Shown here in pieces: positions 42,127 to 51,870 of a stretch of 64,000 nt of DNA. Source of the stretch: Bradyrhizobium sp. C9 (GTDB lineage Bacteria; Pseudomonadota; Alphaproteobacteria; Rhizobiales; Xanthobacteraceae); NCBI RefSeq assembly GCF_002532045.1, contig NZ_NWTG01000022.1, positions 1-64,000 on the forward strand, read 5' to 3'. The first letter of the stretch is position 1; each line of letters starts with the position of its first letter. A model generated the notes under the pieces. The model was not told the DNA's origin. It ran no database searches and saw nothing but the letters and a program-made list of their open reading frames with translations. Position numbers and translations under genes: made by a program.

Positions 42127-43989
42127 ATGCTCTCCATCACTGACATTTCAGTCCGGATCGCCGGGCGGCTGTTGATTGATCACAGTTCTGTGCAAATCGT
42201 GCCCGGCGCACGCGTCGGATTTGTCGGCCGTAACGGCGTCGGCAAGTCGACGCTGTTTCATGCCATCCGCGGCGAGCTTCCGACCGAGAGCGGCAACATC
42301 GCGCTTCCGCCGCGCTGGCGGATCGGCAGCCTCGCGCAGGAAGCGCCTGACGGGCCCGAAAGCCTGATCAACGTCGTGCTGAAGGCCGACCTCGAGCGCG
42401 ACGCGCTGCTGCGCGAGGCCGAGACCGCGCACGACCCGCATCGGATCGCCGAGATCCAGACCCGGCTGGTCGACATCGACGCCCACTCGGCCCCTGCCCG
42501 CGCCGCGGCGATCCTCTCCGGCCTCGGCTTCTCGACATCAGACCAGGCGCGGCCGTGCGCAGAATTCTCCGGTGGCTGGCGCATGCGCGTCGCGCTGGCG
42601 GCGACGCTGTTCTCTGCACCCGATCTCCTGCTGCTGGACGAACCGACCAACTATCTCGATCTCGAGGGCACGTTGTGGCTCGAGAATCACCTCGCCAACT
42701 ACCCGCGCACGGTGATCGTGATCAGCCACGACCGCGATCTCCTCGACACCTCGGTCGATCAGATCCTCCACCTCGATCGCGGCAAGCTCACGCTCTACAA
42801 GGGCACCTATTCCTCATTCGAGGAGCAGCGCGCCGCGCGCGAATTGCTCGACGCCAAGCACGCCAAGCGGCAGGCCGATGAGCGCAAGCGCCTGCAGGCC
42901 TTCGTCGACCGCTTCAAGGCCAAGGCCTCCAAGGCGCGGCAGGCGCAGTCGCGCGTCAAGATGCTGGAGCGGATGAAGCCGACCACCGCGCTGGTGACCC
43001 AGGACGTTCGCGAGATCTCCTTTCCGGCACCGGAGAAGCTACTATCGCCGCCGATCATCGCAGTCGATGACGTCTCGGTCGGCTACGAGCCGGGCAAGCC
43101 CGTGCTCAATCGCGTGACCTTGCGCGTCGATCCCGACGACCGCATCGCGCTGCTCGGCTCCAACGGCAACGGCAAGTCGACGCTGGTCAAGCTGCTGGCA
43201 GGCAAGCTCGCGCCGTTCGCAGGCAGAATCACGCGGGCCGATAAGCTGTCGGTCGGCTATTTCGCCCAGCACCAGGTCGACGAGCTCAATCTCGACGGCT
43301 CGCCCTATGATCACATCCGCAAGCTGATGCCCGAGGCACCGGAGAGCAAGGTGCGCGGCCGTGTCGGCGCGATCGGCTTCTCGGGCAAGGCCGGCGACAC
43401 GCTGGTGAAGAGCCTGTCAGGCGGCGAAAAGGCGCGGTTATTGCTCGGGCTTGCGACGTTCTACGCCCCCAACATGATCATCCTGGACGAGCCCACCAAC
43501 CATCTCGACATCGACAGCCGCGCGGCGCTGGCCGAGGCGATCAACGAATTCCCCGGCGCCATCATGATGGTCTCGCACGATCGCTATCTGATCGAGGCCT
43601 GTGCCGATCGTCTGTGGGTAGTCGCCAACCAGACCGTGACGGCCTATGACGGCGATCTCGACGAATATCGCCGCATGATCCTGTCTTCGAATGACAGCCG
43701 GCCGGCGTCGCGCGAGCGCGTCAAGGAGCCGGCAAAGCCGGAACGCGTCCGCAATGAGAAACGCGCTTCGCCGAGGCAGCGGATCGCGCAGGCCGAGAGC
43801 GAGATCGAGCGCATCAACGGCATCATCACAAAGATCGATACCGCGCTCGCGCTGCCCGATATTTTCACCCGCGATCCCAAGCAGGCCGCACAGCTGACCA
43901 AGGCGCGCGCCGGCGCCGAGAGCGCGCTGCAACGCGCCGAGGAAGAATGGCTGGAAGCCAGCGCCGAACTCGACGAAGCCGCGAACTAG
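42127..43989 (+). CDS. ABC-F family ATPase
   Basis: A soluble tandem-ABC protein of the translation-associated ABC-F group (YheS/Uup type), acting on ribosomes and lacking transmembrane segments. The 620-residue protein has two complete ATPase domains: Walker A GRNGVGKST and GSNGNGKST, signatures FSGGWRMR and LSGGEKARLLLG, Walker B LLLLDEPTNYLD and MIILDEPTNHLD. The P-tot linker helices lie near 240-300. A coiled-coil C-terminus (RIAQAESEIERINGII) extends it. No ribosome-protection phenotype can be inferred. Confidence 0.93.
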   Translation: MLSITDISVRIAGRLLIDHSSVQIVPGARVGFVGRNGVGKSTLFHAIRGELPTESGNIALPPRWRIGSLAQEAPDGPESLINVVLKADLERDALLREAETAHDPHRIAEIQTRLVDIDAHSAPARAAAILSGLGFSTSDQARPCAEFSGGWRMRVALAATLFSAPDLLLLDEPTNYLDLEGTLWLENHLANYPRTVIVISHDRDLLDTSVDQILHLDRGKLTLYKGTYSSFEEQRAARELLDAKHAKRQADERKRLQAFVDRFKAKASKARQAQSRVKMLERMKPTTALVTQDVREISFPAPEKLLSPPIIAVDDVSVGYEPGKPVLNRVTLRVDPDDRIALLGSNGNGKSTLVKLLAGKLAPFAGRITRADKLSVGYFAQHQVDELNLDGSPYDHIRKLMPEAPESKVRGRVGAIGFSGKAGDTLVKSLSGGEKARLLLGLATFYAPNMIILDEPTNHLDIDSRAALAEAINEFPGAIMMVSHDRYLIEACADRLWVVANQTVTAYDGDLDEYRRMILSSNDSRPASRERVKEPAKPERVRNEKRASPRQRIAQAESEIERINGIITKIDTALALPDIFTRDPKQAAQLTKARAGAESALQRAEEEWLEASAELDEAAN

Positions 43990-44012
43990 ATTTGCGAGGG
44001 AGCGCCCGCGGC

Positions 44013-44555
44013 TTAGCCGTGCGCGGTCTTTTTCTTCTTCGGCTTCGCGGGCTTCGGCTCCGGCGCAGCATCCGGACCGCGCTCGACCGACGTCAGGCGT
44101 CCCGAGCTGAACGTATAGATACCGGCGCGCGCGCCCCGCGACCAGGTCACGACCGCGACGCGCTCGCCGCCCGGCCCGCTCGACAGGTTGACGCTGTCAG
44201 GGGCGCCGATACCACGCACGACGTCGCATTCGGTGTGGCCGAGAGCGACACTGCCGCCGGTCGGCTGCGGCGGCGGCGCGCCGGGAGCCTGCGCGTTCGC
44301 GTCGGTGGCACCCGCGGGCGGCGCCATGCCGGGACAGCTTCCGTCGGCACTGACGAGATCGTCGTTGGTCACCGGCTTGTCCGGCGTCAGCGGCGGCGAT
44401 TCGATCGAGATGTTGCGGATGAACACCCGTCCCGGGCGCGAGAACCAATCCGCGTCACGCGAAAAGATGTCGGACGCGCTCGAGCAGCCGGCGAGGCCCG
44501 GTGCAAGTACCAGCAACGCCAGCAGCGACTTCCGACTGAATGTTCCATCACGCAC
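44013..44555 (-). CDS. Lipoprotein with BamE-like C-terminal domain
   Basis: The protein opens with a lipoprotein signal (SLLALLVLAPGLAGCSS; lipobox LAGC). A Pro/Gly-rich linker follows, then a domain GHTECDVVRGIGAPDSVNLS ... VVTWSRGARAGIYTFSSGRL, which looks like the small SmpA/OmlA (BamE-like) fold. The tail is Lys-rich (KPKKKKTAHG). GTG at 44555 is used because AGGAG lies eleven bases upstream; a TTG three codons earlier is also in frame. About 180 residues. The fold reading is inference; function in envelope assembly is possible. Confidence 0.6.
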   Translation of the reverse strand: MRDGTFSRKSLLALLVLAPGLAGCSSASDIFSRDADWFSRPGRVFIRNISIESPPLTPDKPVTNDDLVSADGSCPGMAPPAGATDANAQAPGAPPPQPTGGSVALGHTECDVVRGIGAPDSVNLSSGPGGERVAVVTWSRGARAGIYTFSSGRLTSVERGPDAAPEPKPAKPKKKKTAHG

Positions 44556-44667
44556 GATCGACAAGGCTCCTAACCCCTCTACCTAAGGGCTTGTCCGAAC
44601 ATCACTTTGCGGCATGACCGTGACCCGCCCCCGGAAACGTCGAATTATCATTAATTCATCGATATCG

Positions 44668-45120
44668 CTATTGGCGCCGCTGCCAGCGTCCCCGCTCGTC
44701 GGCCTGCCAATAGGTCACCTCGAAGCCGCGGGCCTTGCAAGCGGTCCAGCTCTCCCGCGCCGAAGCCACCGCGTCGGGGTCGTCGCCGTTGAACACCAGG
44801 ACGAGGCGCTCGTAGCTGTCGCAGTCGGCCGGCAGCGCCGCATTGTCGACCAGGAACCGGACATTGGCCCGGTTCGGATTACCCTCCTCGACCGACAGGA
44901 TGATCGGCTGGTCCTGGGCGTCGGCCACATGCGAACTCGCATGCGGCAGGAACGAATCGTCGCTGTAGGTCCACAAATGCGCGTCGAGCGTCTCGGCGCG
45001 CTCCTGCGACGTCGATTGCACGACCACCCGCCAGCCGCGCTCGAGCGACTTCTCGAGCAGCGGCGGCAGCACGCTCTCCAGCGTCATGTTCTGCAGATGG
45101 TAGAACAGAACCTCGGTCAT
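44668..45120 (-). CDS. holC: DNA polymerase III chi subunit
   Basis: Chi links the clamp loader to single-strand-binding protein. The 150-residue protein begins TEVLFYHLQNMTLESVLPPL, contains LWTYSDDSFLPHASSH and later FNGDDPDAVASARESWTACK, typical of the HolC family. It follows pepA leftward with an 18-base gap, the conserved pepA-holC pairing of proteobacteria. Confidence 0.9.
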   Translation of the reverse strand: MTEVLFYHLQNMTLESVLPPLLEKSLERGWRVVVQSTSQERAETLDAHLWTYSDDSFLPHASSHVADAQDQPIILSVEEGNPNRANVRFLVDNAALPADCDSYERLVLVFNGDDPDAVASARESWTACKARGFEVTYWQADERGRWQRRQ

Positions 45121-45138
45121 GCGCCGGCTGACACTCTA

Positions 45139-46641
45139 TTACTTCTTGGCTTCATAGTACTCGGAGACGAGACGCTCGAGCAGCCGGACGCCGTAGCCCG
45201 AGCCCCAGCTCTGATTGATCTCGGTCTTCGGCGCGCCCATCGCGGTGCCGGCGATGTCGAGATGCGCCCAGGGCGTCCCGTCGACGAAGCGCTGCAGGAA
45301 TTGCGCAGCCGTGATCGAGCCGCCATTGCGTCCGCCGGTGTTCTTCATGTCGGCGAATTGCGAGTCGATCTGCTTGTCGTATTCGGGACCGAGCGGCATC
45401 CGCCACACTTTCTCGCCGGTCTCCAGGCCAACCTTGGCGAGGCGCTCGGCGAGTTCGTCATTGTTGGAGAACAGGCCGGCGTAATCGGTGCCGAGCGCGA
45501 CCATGATCGCGCCGGTCAGCGTTGCGAGATCAACCATGAATTTCGGCTTGCACTTCTTGGCGACGTACCAGAGCACGTCGGCGAGCACGAGGCGCCCTTC
45601 GGCGTCGGTGTTGATGATTTCGATGGTCTGGCCGGACATCGAGGTGACGATGTCGCCCGGACGCTGCGCGTTGCCGTCGGGCATGTTCTCGACGAGGCCG
45701 ATGGCGCCGACCGCGTTGACGCGGGCCTTGCGCGCCGCGAGCGCGTGCATCAGCCCGACCACGCAGGCCGCACCGCCCATGTCACCCTTCATATCCTCCA
45801 TGCCGCCGGCCGACTTGATGGAGATGCCGCCGGTGTCGAAGCAGACGCCCTTACCGACGAATGCGACCGGCGCCTCGCTCTTCTTGCCGCCATTCCAGCG
45901 CATGATCACGGTGCGGCTGGGCCGTACCGAGCCCTGCCCGACGCCGAGCAGCGCGCCCATGCCGAGCTTGGTCATCGCCTTGACGTCGAGGACCTCGACG
46001 GTGACGCCGAGCTTGCGCAGCTGGCTGGCGCGGCGCGCGAACTCTTCGGGGTACAGCACGTTCGGCGGCTCGTTGACGAGTTCGCGCGCCAGGTTGACGC
46101 CGTCGACGATGGACGAATCGGGGGCAAACGCCTTCCTGGCAGAGGCGACGTCGTCGACCGCGATCGAGACGTCGGCGCGTACCGCGCCGTCCTCGCCGTC
46201 CTTCTTCTTGGTCTTGTAGCGGTCGAACTTGTAGGCGCGCAGCCGGATGCCGGTTGCAATCGTCGCAGCCTGCCCGGCTGTCATCGCGGCATCGGGCAAT
46301 TCCGCGAGGACGGTCATCGCACCGCTGCCGGCGTTGAGCTTGCCGGCCACCACACCGCCGAATTTGAGAAGGTCCTTCTCCTTCAGGTCGGCCGTCTTGC
46401 CGGTGCCGATCACGATCAGCCGGTCGACCTTGATTCCCTCCGGCGCCAGGATGTCGAGGGCGGCCCCGCTCTTGCCCTTGAACTGGTTGGCGGCCGCAGC
46501 CCGCTTGACCGTCTCGGCGGCAGCTCCCAGTGCCTTCCGGGTGGCGGCTCCCAGCTTCAATTGCTCGTCGCAAAAGACCACCAGAATGCCGCGGGCGGAC
46601 GCGGAGAACGGGACAAAGCCGACCTTGACGGCGTCGGACAT
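45139..46641 (-). CDS. pepA: Leucyl aminopeptidase (cytosol aminopeptidase)
   Basis: A metallopeptidase of family M17 releasing N-terminal amino acids in the cytosol. It has 500 residues. The di-metal site is CFDTGGISIKSAGGMEDMKG followed by GGAACVVG, then the catalytic signature EIINTDAEGRLVLADVLWY. The strong ribosome site GGAGGA lies seven bases before the ATG. First gene of pepA-holC. Confidence 0.95.
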   Translation of the reverse strand: MSDAVKVGFVPFSASARGILVVFCDEQLKLGAATRKALGAAAETVKRAAAANQFKGKSGAALDILAPEGIKVDRLIVIGTGKTADLKEKDLLKFGGVVAGKLNAGSGAMTVLAELPDAAMTAGQAATIATGIRLRAYKFDRYKTKKKDGEDGAVRADVSIAVDDVASARKAFAPDSSIVDGVNLARELVNEPPNVLYPEEFARRASQLRKLGVTVEVLDVKAMTKLGMGALLGVGQGSVRPSRTVIMRWNGGKKSEAPVAFVGKGVCFDTGGISIKSAGGMEDMKGDMGGAACVVGLMHALAARKARVNAVGAIGLVENMPDGNAQRPGDIVTSMSGQTIEIINTDAEGRLVLADVLWYVAKKCKPKFMVDLATLTGAIMVALGTDYAGLFSNNDELAERLAKVGLETGEKVWRMPLGPEYDKQIDSQFADMKNTGGRNGGSITAAQFLQRFVDGTPWAHLDIAGTAMGAPKTEINQSWGSGYGVRLLERLVSEYYEAKK

Positions 46642-47011
46642 AGGAAAATCCTCCAGAACTCAGGGTGTTGCTCGGGCCTGAGGCGGCCCTTCCGGCACGC
46701 GGGGGTGAGCATTGCGATGGTGGTCCGGAGCGACCCGGACCGGGCTTGCGGTCCACTATGACCTGCCGGCTGCGCCGCTGCCAAGCGCCGGAGTGGCCGG
46801 AAGGCCACAAAAGCGATTAATTAACCATAAATTAAGCGTGCCTTGGCCCGGCCATTTTGTTGACGGATCAAAGGGATGGTAGTGAGATTGTGAACAGAGA
46901 ATGAGCCGGACGAGTCCGCGGCTCGACCATAGGGGAACCCGGGTTGACGGGATTGGTCGAAAGCCGCGCGTTTGGTTGCGTGCAGGGGTCTTTGGGGGTC
47001 GTGCGGTAGCG
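46642..47011. other. Divergent promoter region of pepA and lptF
   Basis: About 370 bases without a gene. An AT-rich segment at 46813-46835 (GATTAATTAACCATAAATTA) contrasts with the rest of the window and is where promoters for both directions are expected. A TTGACG at 46860-46865 could be a -35 element for lptF, with only a weak -10 (TGAGAT) 17 bases further on. Confidence 0.45.
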
Positions 47012-48178
47012 ATGGGGTCGATCGACAAGTACATCTTCAAAACGACGCTGGCGTCGTTTGCGCTTGTCCTGGTCAGCCTTACCGGCGTGATCTGGATTAC
47101 GCAGGCGTTGCGCGGCATCGACCTGATGACCAGCCAGGGTCAGACCATCGTAACCTTCCTCGGCATCACCGGCCTCGTGATCCCCGCCCTGGTCCTGATC
47201 ATCGCCCCGATCGCGCTGATGATCGCGATCTCGCACACGCTGAACAAGCTCGCCACCGATTCCGAAATCATCGTCATGAACGCGGCGGGCTTCTCGCCGT
47301 TCCGGCTGTTCCGGCCGTTCTTCTTCGCGACCTGCGTGGTGGCGGCGCTGGTCGCCTTCATCGGCGCCTATCTCGCCCCCGATGGCATGCGCCGAATCAA
47401 GCAATGGGATGCCGAGATCACCGCCGACGTTCTGACCAACATCCTGCAGCCCGGCCGCTTCGCCCAGCTCGATCAGAACCTGACGATTCGGATCCGCGAG
47501 CGCCTGCCCGGCGGCGTGCTCGGCGGCGTTTTCGTCGACGATCGCCGCGATCCGCAGCAGCGCGTCACCATCGTCGCCGACCACGGCACCGTGCTGAAGA
47601 ACGAGAGCGGCTCATATCTCGTGCTGGAGGACGGCAATCTCGAGCGATTCGAAGTCGGCAAGCGCGATCCGACCCTGGTGGTGTTTCAGCGCTACGCGTT
47701 CGACATGTCGAAATTCTCGCAGGGCCGCGACGTCACGCTTGGAATCCGTGAGCGCTATCTCTGGGAGTTGATGTGGCCGGACGAGAACGATCAGACCTAT
47801 CAGCAGCTGTCGGGCCAGTTCTTCGCGGAGCTGCATGATCGCTTCATGGCGCCGATCTATCCGTTTGCGTTCGCAGCTCTCACCTTTGCCTTCCTCGGGG
47901 CGCCGCGCACCACGAGGCAAAGCCGCAATTTCTCGATCGGCGGCTCGGTCTTCGCGGTGTTCGGCCTGCGCATGGTCGGATTCGCCTGCTCGGTCATGGC
48001 CGTGAAGACGCCGCTGGCGGCGCTGGTGCAATATCTGATGCTGTTCGCCGGTATCGGCGTCGGGATCTGGATGATCATCGGCGGCGTGGTCGTCGAACCG
48101 CCGCCGGCGCTGATGGAAGCGATCAACCGCAATAACGAACGCATTGCGCGCCTCTTCCGGAGGCCGGCCACCGCATGA
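47012..48178 (+). CDS. lptF: LPS export permease LptF
   Basis: One of two inner-membrane permeases of the LPS transport ATPase, extracting LPS from the membrane toward LptC/LptA. From ATG 47012 it has 388 residues, with six hydrophobic helices and a central periplasmic beta-jellyroll. The opening GSIDKYIFKTTLASFALVLV is characteristic, as is NKLATDSEIIVMNAAGFSPF. An upstream frame start is not supported. It overlaps lptG by four bases (ATGA). Confidence 0.93.
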   Translation: MGSIDKYIFKTTLASFALVLVSLTGVIWITQALRGIDLMTSQGQTIVTFLGITGLVIPALVLIIAPIALMIAISHTLNKLATDSEIIVMNAAGFSPFRLFRPFFFATCVVAALVAFIGAYLAPDGMRRIKQWDAEITADVLTNILQPGRFAQLDQNLTIRIRERLPGGVLGGVFVDDRRDPQQRVTIVADHGTVLKNESGSYLVLEDGNLERFEVGKRDPTLVVFQRYAFDMSKFSQGRDVTLGIRERYLWELMWPDENDQTYQQLSGQFFAELHDRFMAPIYPFAFAALTFAFLGAPRTTRQSRNFSIGGSVFAVFGLRMVGFACSVMAVKTPLAALVQYLMLFAGIGVGIWMIIGGVVVEPPPALMEAINRNNERIARLFRRPATA

Positions 48179-49272
48179 GCATGGTCACAAATACGCTCGG
48201 GCGTTATTTCGCCGGCCGCTTCGTGGTCGCGGCGGTAGGCGTGTTCGCGGGCATCTTCGTGCTGCTCGTGCTGGTCGACTACATCGAGATGGTGCGCAAG
48301 ACGTCGAGCCTTGTCGGGGCCTCCGCGATCACGGTCGCGGAAACCTCGCTGTTCCGCGTGCCGCAGCTGCTCGAGAAGCTGATGCCGTTCTGCGTGCTGA
48401 TCGGCGCGATGACCTGCTATCTCGCGCTGTCGCGGCGGCTGGAGCTCGTGGTCGCGCGCGCCGCCGGCGTCTCGGCCTGGCAATTCATCTCGCCCGCGCT
48501 GGTCAGTGCCATCGTGCTCGGCATCTTCGCGACCACCGCCTACAATCCGGTATCGGCCAATCTGCGTGAGCTCTCCAAACGGATGGAGGCCGAGCTGTTC
48601 GGCTCGGCGCCGGGCGGCGGCATCCAGGACGCGTCCGGTTTCTGGCTCAACCAGATCAACGACGAAGGTCAGGCGATCATCAATGCAGCCCGCAGCGAGC
48701 AGCAGGGCATTCGGTTGACCGGCCTCACGGTGTTCCGATTCGATACGGCGCTGCAGTTCAAGGAACGAATCGAGGCCCGCGAAGCGACGCTCGAAGAAGG
48801 CCGCTGGGCGTTCACGGGAGTACGCCGATACACCCTCGATAAGGCTCCGGTGGACCAGGACACCTTCTACCTGACTACCACCCTGACCCCTGCACAGGTG
48901 CGCAACAGTTTCTCCACCCCCGAAACTGTGTCCTTTTGGCAACTGCCGAACTACATCCGTTCGTCGGAGAGCTCAGGGTTCGCGACGGCTGGCTATCGCT
49001 TGCAGTATCACAAGCTTATCGCGCAGCCGTTTTTGCTGGCTGCGATGGTGATGTTGGCGGCTTCTGTGAGCCTCCGCTTCTTCCGGATGGGCGGCGTGCA
49101 GAAGATGGTTTTGAGTGGCGTGGGCGCAGGCTTTCTGCTCTACGTCCTGTCGAAAGTAACTGAAGATTTGAGCAAGGCTGAGTTGATGCATCCCATCGCT
49201 GCGGCGTGGCTGCCTGTCGTTGTGGGTAGCCTCACCGGTTTCTTAGCTTTGCTGTACCAGGAGGACGGGTAG
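48175..49272 (+). CDS. lptG: LPS export permease LptG
   Basis: Partner of LptF in the LPS extraction complex. It has 365 residues with six helices. The N-terminus TLGRYFAGRFVVAAVGVFAG is typical, and the coupling helix region SRRLELVVARAAGVSAWQF is present. Starts inside the lptF stop (ATGA) and overlaps the lptD start by one base, so all three are translationally coupled. Confidence 0.93.
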   Translation: MSMVTNTLGRYFAGRFVVAAVGVFAGIFVLLVLVDYIEMVRKTSSLVGASAITVAETSLFRVPQLLEKLMPFCVLIGAMTCYLALSRRLELVVARAAGVSAWQFISPALVSAIVLGIFATTAYNPVSANLRELSKRMEAELFGSAPGGGIQDASGFWLNQINDEGQAIINAARSEQQGIRLTGLTVFRFDTALQFKERIEAREATLEEGRWAFTGVRRYTLDKAPVDQDTFYLTTTLTPAQVRNSFSTPETVSFWQLPNYIRSSESSGFATAGYRLQYHKLIAQPFLLAAMVMLAASVSLRFFRMGGVQKMVLSGVGAGFLLYVLSKVTEDLSKAELMHPIAAAWLPVVVGSLTGFLALLYQEDG

Positions 49273-51767
49273 TGGCTACCGTCGCCGCCCGCCAGTTGAG
49301 GTCGCCTGTATCCGGGCGGCGCAGTGCCCTGCGCCGTCAACGGAGCCGTATGGCCGCGTTTGGCGTTTCGATATCTGCTCTCCTTGCTGCGTTCGTCGCA
49401 GTCAGCGCGCTCGACGTCGTCGCGTCGACGCCGGCTGCCGCGCAGTCGTTCACCTACAATCCGCGTCCGCCGAAGCCGGTCCGCCCGCCGGCCAAGAATG
49501 ACGGGCAGATGCTCGTTCAGGCGACCGAGGTCGACTACGACTACAACAACAGCCGCATCTCGGCCGTCGGCAACGTCCAGATGTTCTACAACGGCACCAG
49601 CGTCGAGGCCGACAAGGTCATCTACGACCAGAAGACCAAGCGTCTTCATGCCGAAGGCAACATCCGCATGACCGATGCGGAAGGCAAGATCACCTACGCC
49701 AACATCGTGGATCTCAGCGACGACTACCGCGACGGCTTCGTCGATTCGCTGCGCGTCGACACCGAAGACCAGACCCGCATGGCGGCGACCCGCGCCGATC
49801 GGTCCAGCGGCAATTACACGGTGTTCGACAACGGCGTTTATACCGCCTGCGCACCCTGTAAGGATGATCCGAAGAAGCCGCCGCTCTGGCAGGTCAAGGG
49901 CGCGCGCATCATCCATGATCAGACCGAGAAGATGCTCTATTTCGAGAACGCCCAGCTCGAGTTCTTCGGCGTTCCGATGGCCTACATGCCCTATTTCTCG
50001 ACGCCCGATCCGACCGTGAAGCGCAAGAGCGGCTTCCTGATGCCGGGCTTCACCACCTACACGGCGTTCGGCTATGGCGTCGAAATCCCCTATTATTGGG
50101 CGATCGCGCCTGACATGGACGCGACCTTCAGTCCGCGCATCACCTCCAAGCAGGGCGTGCTGCTGCAGACCGAATTCCGCCAGCGCTTCGTGGATGGCTC
50201 CTATCAGATCAGGCTTTACGGCATCGACCAGCTCGATCGGGGTCAGTTTACCGGCCAGCCGGGCGACCGCGACTTCCGCTGGGGCGTCGACACCAAGGGC
50301 CAGTTCGCGCTGAACGACAAATGGGTCTGGGGCTGGGACGGCGTCTTGCTGTCCGACTACTTCTTCATGTCCGACTACCGGCTCGCCCAGTACAAGGATC
50401 CGTTCGGTTCGTTCCTGTCGCTGCCGACCGAAGCGATCTCGCAGCTCTATCTGACCGGTGTCGGCAACCGCAGCTTCTTCGACGCGCGCGCGATCTACTA
50501 TCTCAGCTACTCGGGTAACCAGAACCAGGTCCCGGTGGTCGCGCCCGTGATCGACTACAACAACGTGATCAACAACAACATCTTGGGCGGCGAGTTCAGC
50601 TACAAGATGAACTTCGTCAACCTGACACGCGAAACCGCGGTGTTCGATCCGATCACGACGACCGCCAACACCAACAGCCTGTGCCTGACCACATCGGCCG
50701 ATCCGATGGCGCGCACGCCGTCGCAGTGCCTGCTGCGCGGCATGCCGGGCACCTACACCCGCCTGACGGCCGAAGCGCAGTGGCGCAAGTCCTACACCGA
50801 CCCGCTCGGCCAGATCTGGACGCCGTTCGCCAGCGTCCGCGCCGATGCGATCAACGCCGACGTCTCGAATCAGCCGGGCGTTTCCAACTTCCTGCCGGTC
50901 GGCGACACCCAGACGGTCCGCCTGATGCCGACCGTCGGCCTCGAATACCGCTATCCCTTCATCAACGTGCAGCCGTGGGGCACGACCACCGTCGAGCCGA
51001 TCGCGCAGGTCATCATCCGACCCAACGAACCCAATGCCGGCAAGCTTCCGAACGAGGACGCACAGAGCCTGGTGTTCGACACCAGCAACCTGTTCGCGGT
51101 CGACAAGTTCTCCGGCTACGACCGCGTCGAAGGCGGCAGCCGCGCCAATGTCGGCGTGCAGGCCACCACGCAGTTCGACCATGGCGGCAGCATCAAGGGG
51201 ATGTTCGGACAGTCCTACCAGATGTTCGGGATGAACTCGTTCGCGGTCGCCGACGTCACCAACACCGGCGTCGATTCCGGCCTGCAGAACCCGCGCTCGG
51301 ACTATGTCGCGAGCCTCGCTTATTCGCCCAACCGCACCTACACCTTCAGCGTCCGCTCGCGGATGGATGAAGCGACCTGGAACATCAACCGGTTCGAGGC
51401 CACGGCGAGCGCGAATTTCGACCGCTGGTCGATCGCCGTAACCTACGGCGACTATGCAGCGCAGCCGGAACTCGGCTACCTCACCCGCCGCGAGGGCATC
51501 CTCACCAGCGGTTCGATCAAGGTGGCGTCGAACTGGGTGGTTCAGGGTGCGGCGCGCTGGGACCTTGAAGCGAACAAGATCAACCAGTACGCCGTCGGCG
51601 CGGGCTACGTGGACGACTGCTTCGTGCTGGCTGCGAACTACATCACGTCCTATACCTATCAGGCAGGCTCGCAGCCGCCCGTCCTCAGCCACGCGTTCAT
51701 GTTCCAGATCGGGCTGCGGACGATCGCCCAGACCTCCACGACCAGCAGCTCCGCTGGCGTGCAATAG
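49272..51767 (+). CDS. lptD: LPS-assembly protein LptD
   Basis: Outer-membrane beta-barrel that places LPS in the outer leaflet with LptE. It has 831 residues. A long signal sequence ends near residue 57 (TPAAAQ). The LptA-like OstA domain follows (QATEVDYDYNNSRISAVGNV, VIYDQKTKRLHAEGNIRMTD). The rest is a barrel of repeated aromatic strands. Cysteines occur in TACAPCKDD and near the C-terminus (DDCFVL), fitting the disulfides of this family. GTG at 49272 overlaps the lptG stop. Confidence 0.93.
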   Translation: MATVAARQLRSPVSGRRSALRRQRSRMAAFGVSISALLAAFVAVSALDVVASTPAAAQSFTYNPRPPKPVRPPAKNDGQMLVQATEVDYDYNNSRISAVGNVQMFYNGTSVEADKVIYDQKTKRLHAEGNIRMTDAEGKITYANIVDLSDDYRDGFVDSLRVDTEDQTRMAATRADRSSGNYTVFDNGVYTACAPCKDDPKKPPLWQVKGARIIHDQTEKMLYFENAQLEFFGVPMAYMPYFSTPDPTVKRKSGFLMPGFTTYTAFGYGVEIPYYWAIAPDMDATFSPRITSKQGVLLQTEFRQRFVDGSYQIRLYGIDQLDRGQFTGQPGDRDFRWGVDTKGQFALNDKWVWGWDGVLLSDYFFMSDYRLAQYKDPFGSFLSLPTEAISQLYLTGVGNRSFFDARAIYYLSYSGNQNQVPVVAPVIDYNNVINNNILGGEFSYKMNFVNLTRETAVFDPITTTANTNSLCLTTSADPMARTPSQCLLRGMPGTYTRLTAEAQWRKSYTDPLGQIWTPFASVRADAINADVSNQPGVSNFLPVGDTQTVRLMPTVGLEYRYPFINVQPWGTTTVEPIAQVIIRPNEPNAGKLPNEDAQSLVFDTSNLFAVDKFSGYDRVEGGSRANVGVQATTQFDHGGSIKGMFGQSYQMFGMNSFAVADVTNTGVDSGLQNPRSDYVASLAYSPNRTYTFSVRSRMDEATWNINRFEATASANFDRWSIAVTYGDYAAQPELGYLTRREGILTSGSIKVASNWVVQGAARWDLEANKINQYAVGAGYVDDCFVLAANYITSYTYQAGSQPPVLSHAFMFQIGLRTIAQTSTTSSSAGVQ

Positions 51768-51792
51768 CGAACGAGGGGCCCGCCAAGGGGTT

Positions 51793-51818
51793 TTGAATTG
51801 GGGGCTTGAATTGAGGGC
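51793..51818. repeat. Tandem 13-base repeat between lptD and the SurA-like gene
   Basis: TTGAATTGGGGGC is followed directly by TTGAATTGAGGGC (one mismatch). It lies in the 103-base gap of the operon and contrasts with the surrounding GC-rich bases. It may be an internal promoter or processing region, or slippage. Confidence 0.6.
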
Positions 51819-51870
51819 TTTATTGCCCGCGGGCCGGTGGCCCCGGCTTGAACTGGTTTAAACGGCTGAC

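Noticed and set aside
49140..51764. Leftward open frame of more than 870 codons opposite lptD
   Set aside because: Antisense of LptD, with no ribosome site and no recognisable protein pattern.
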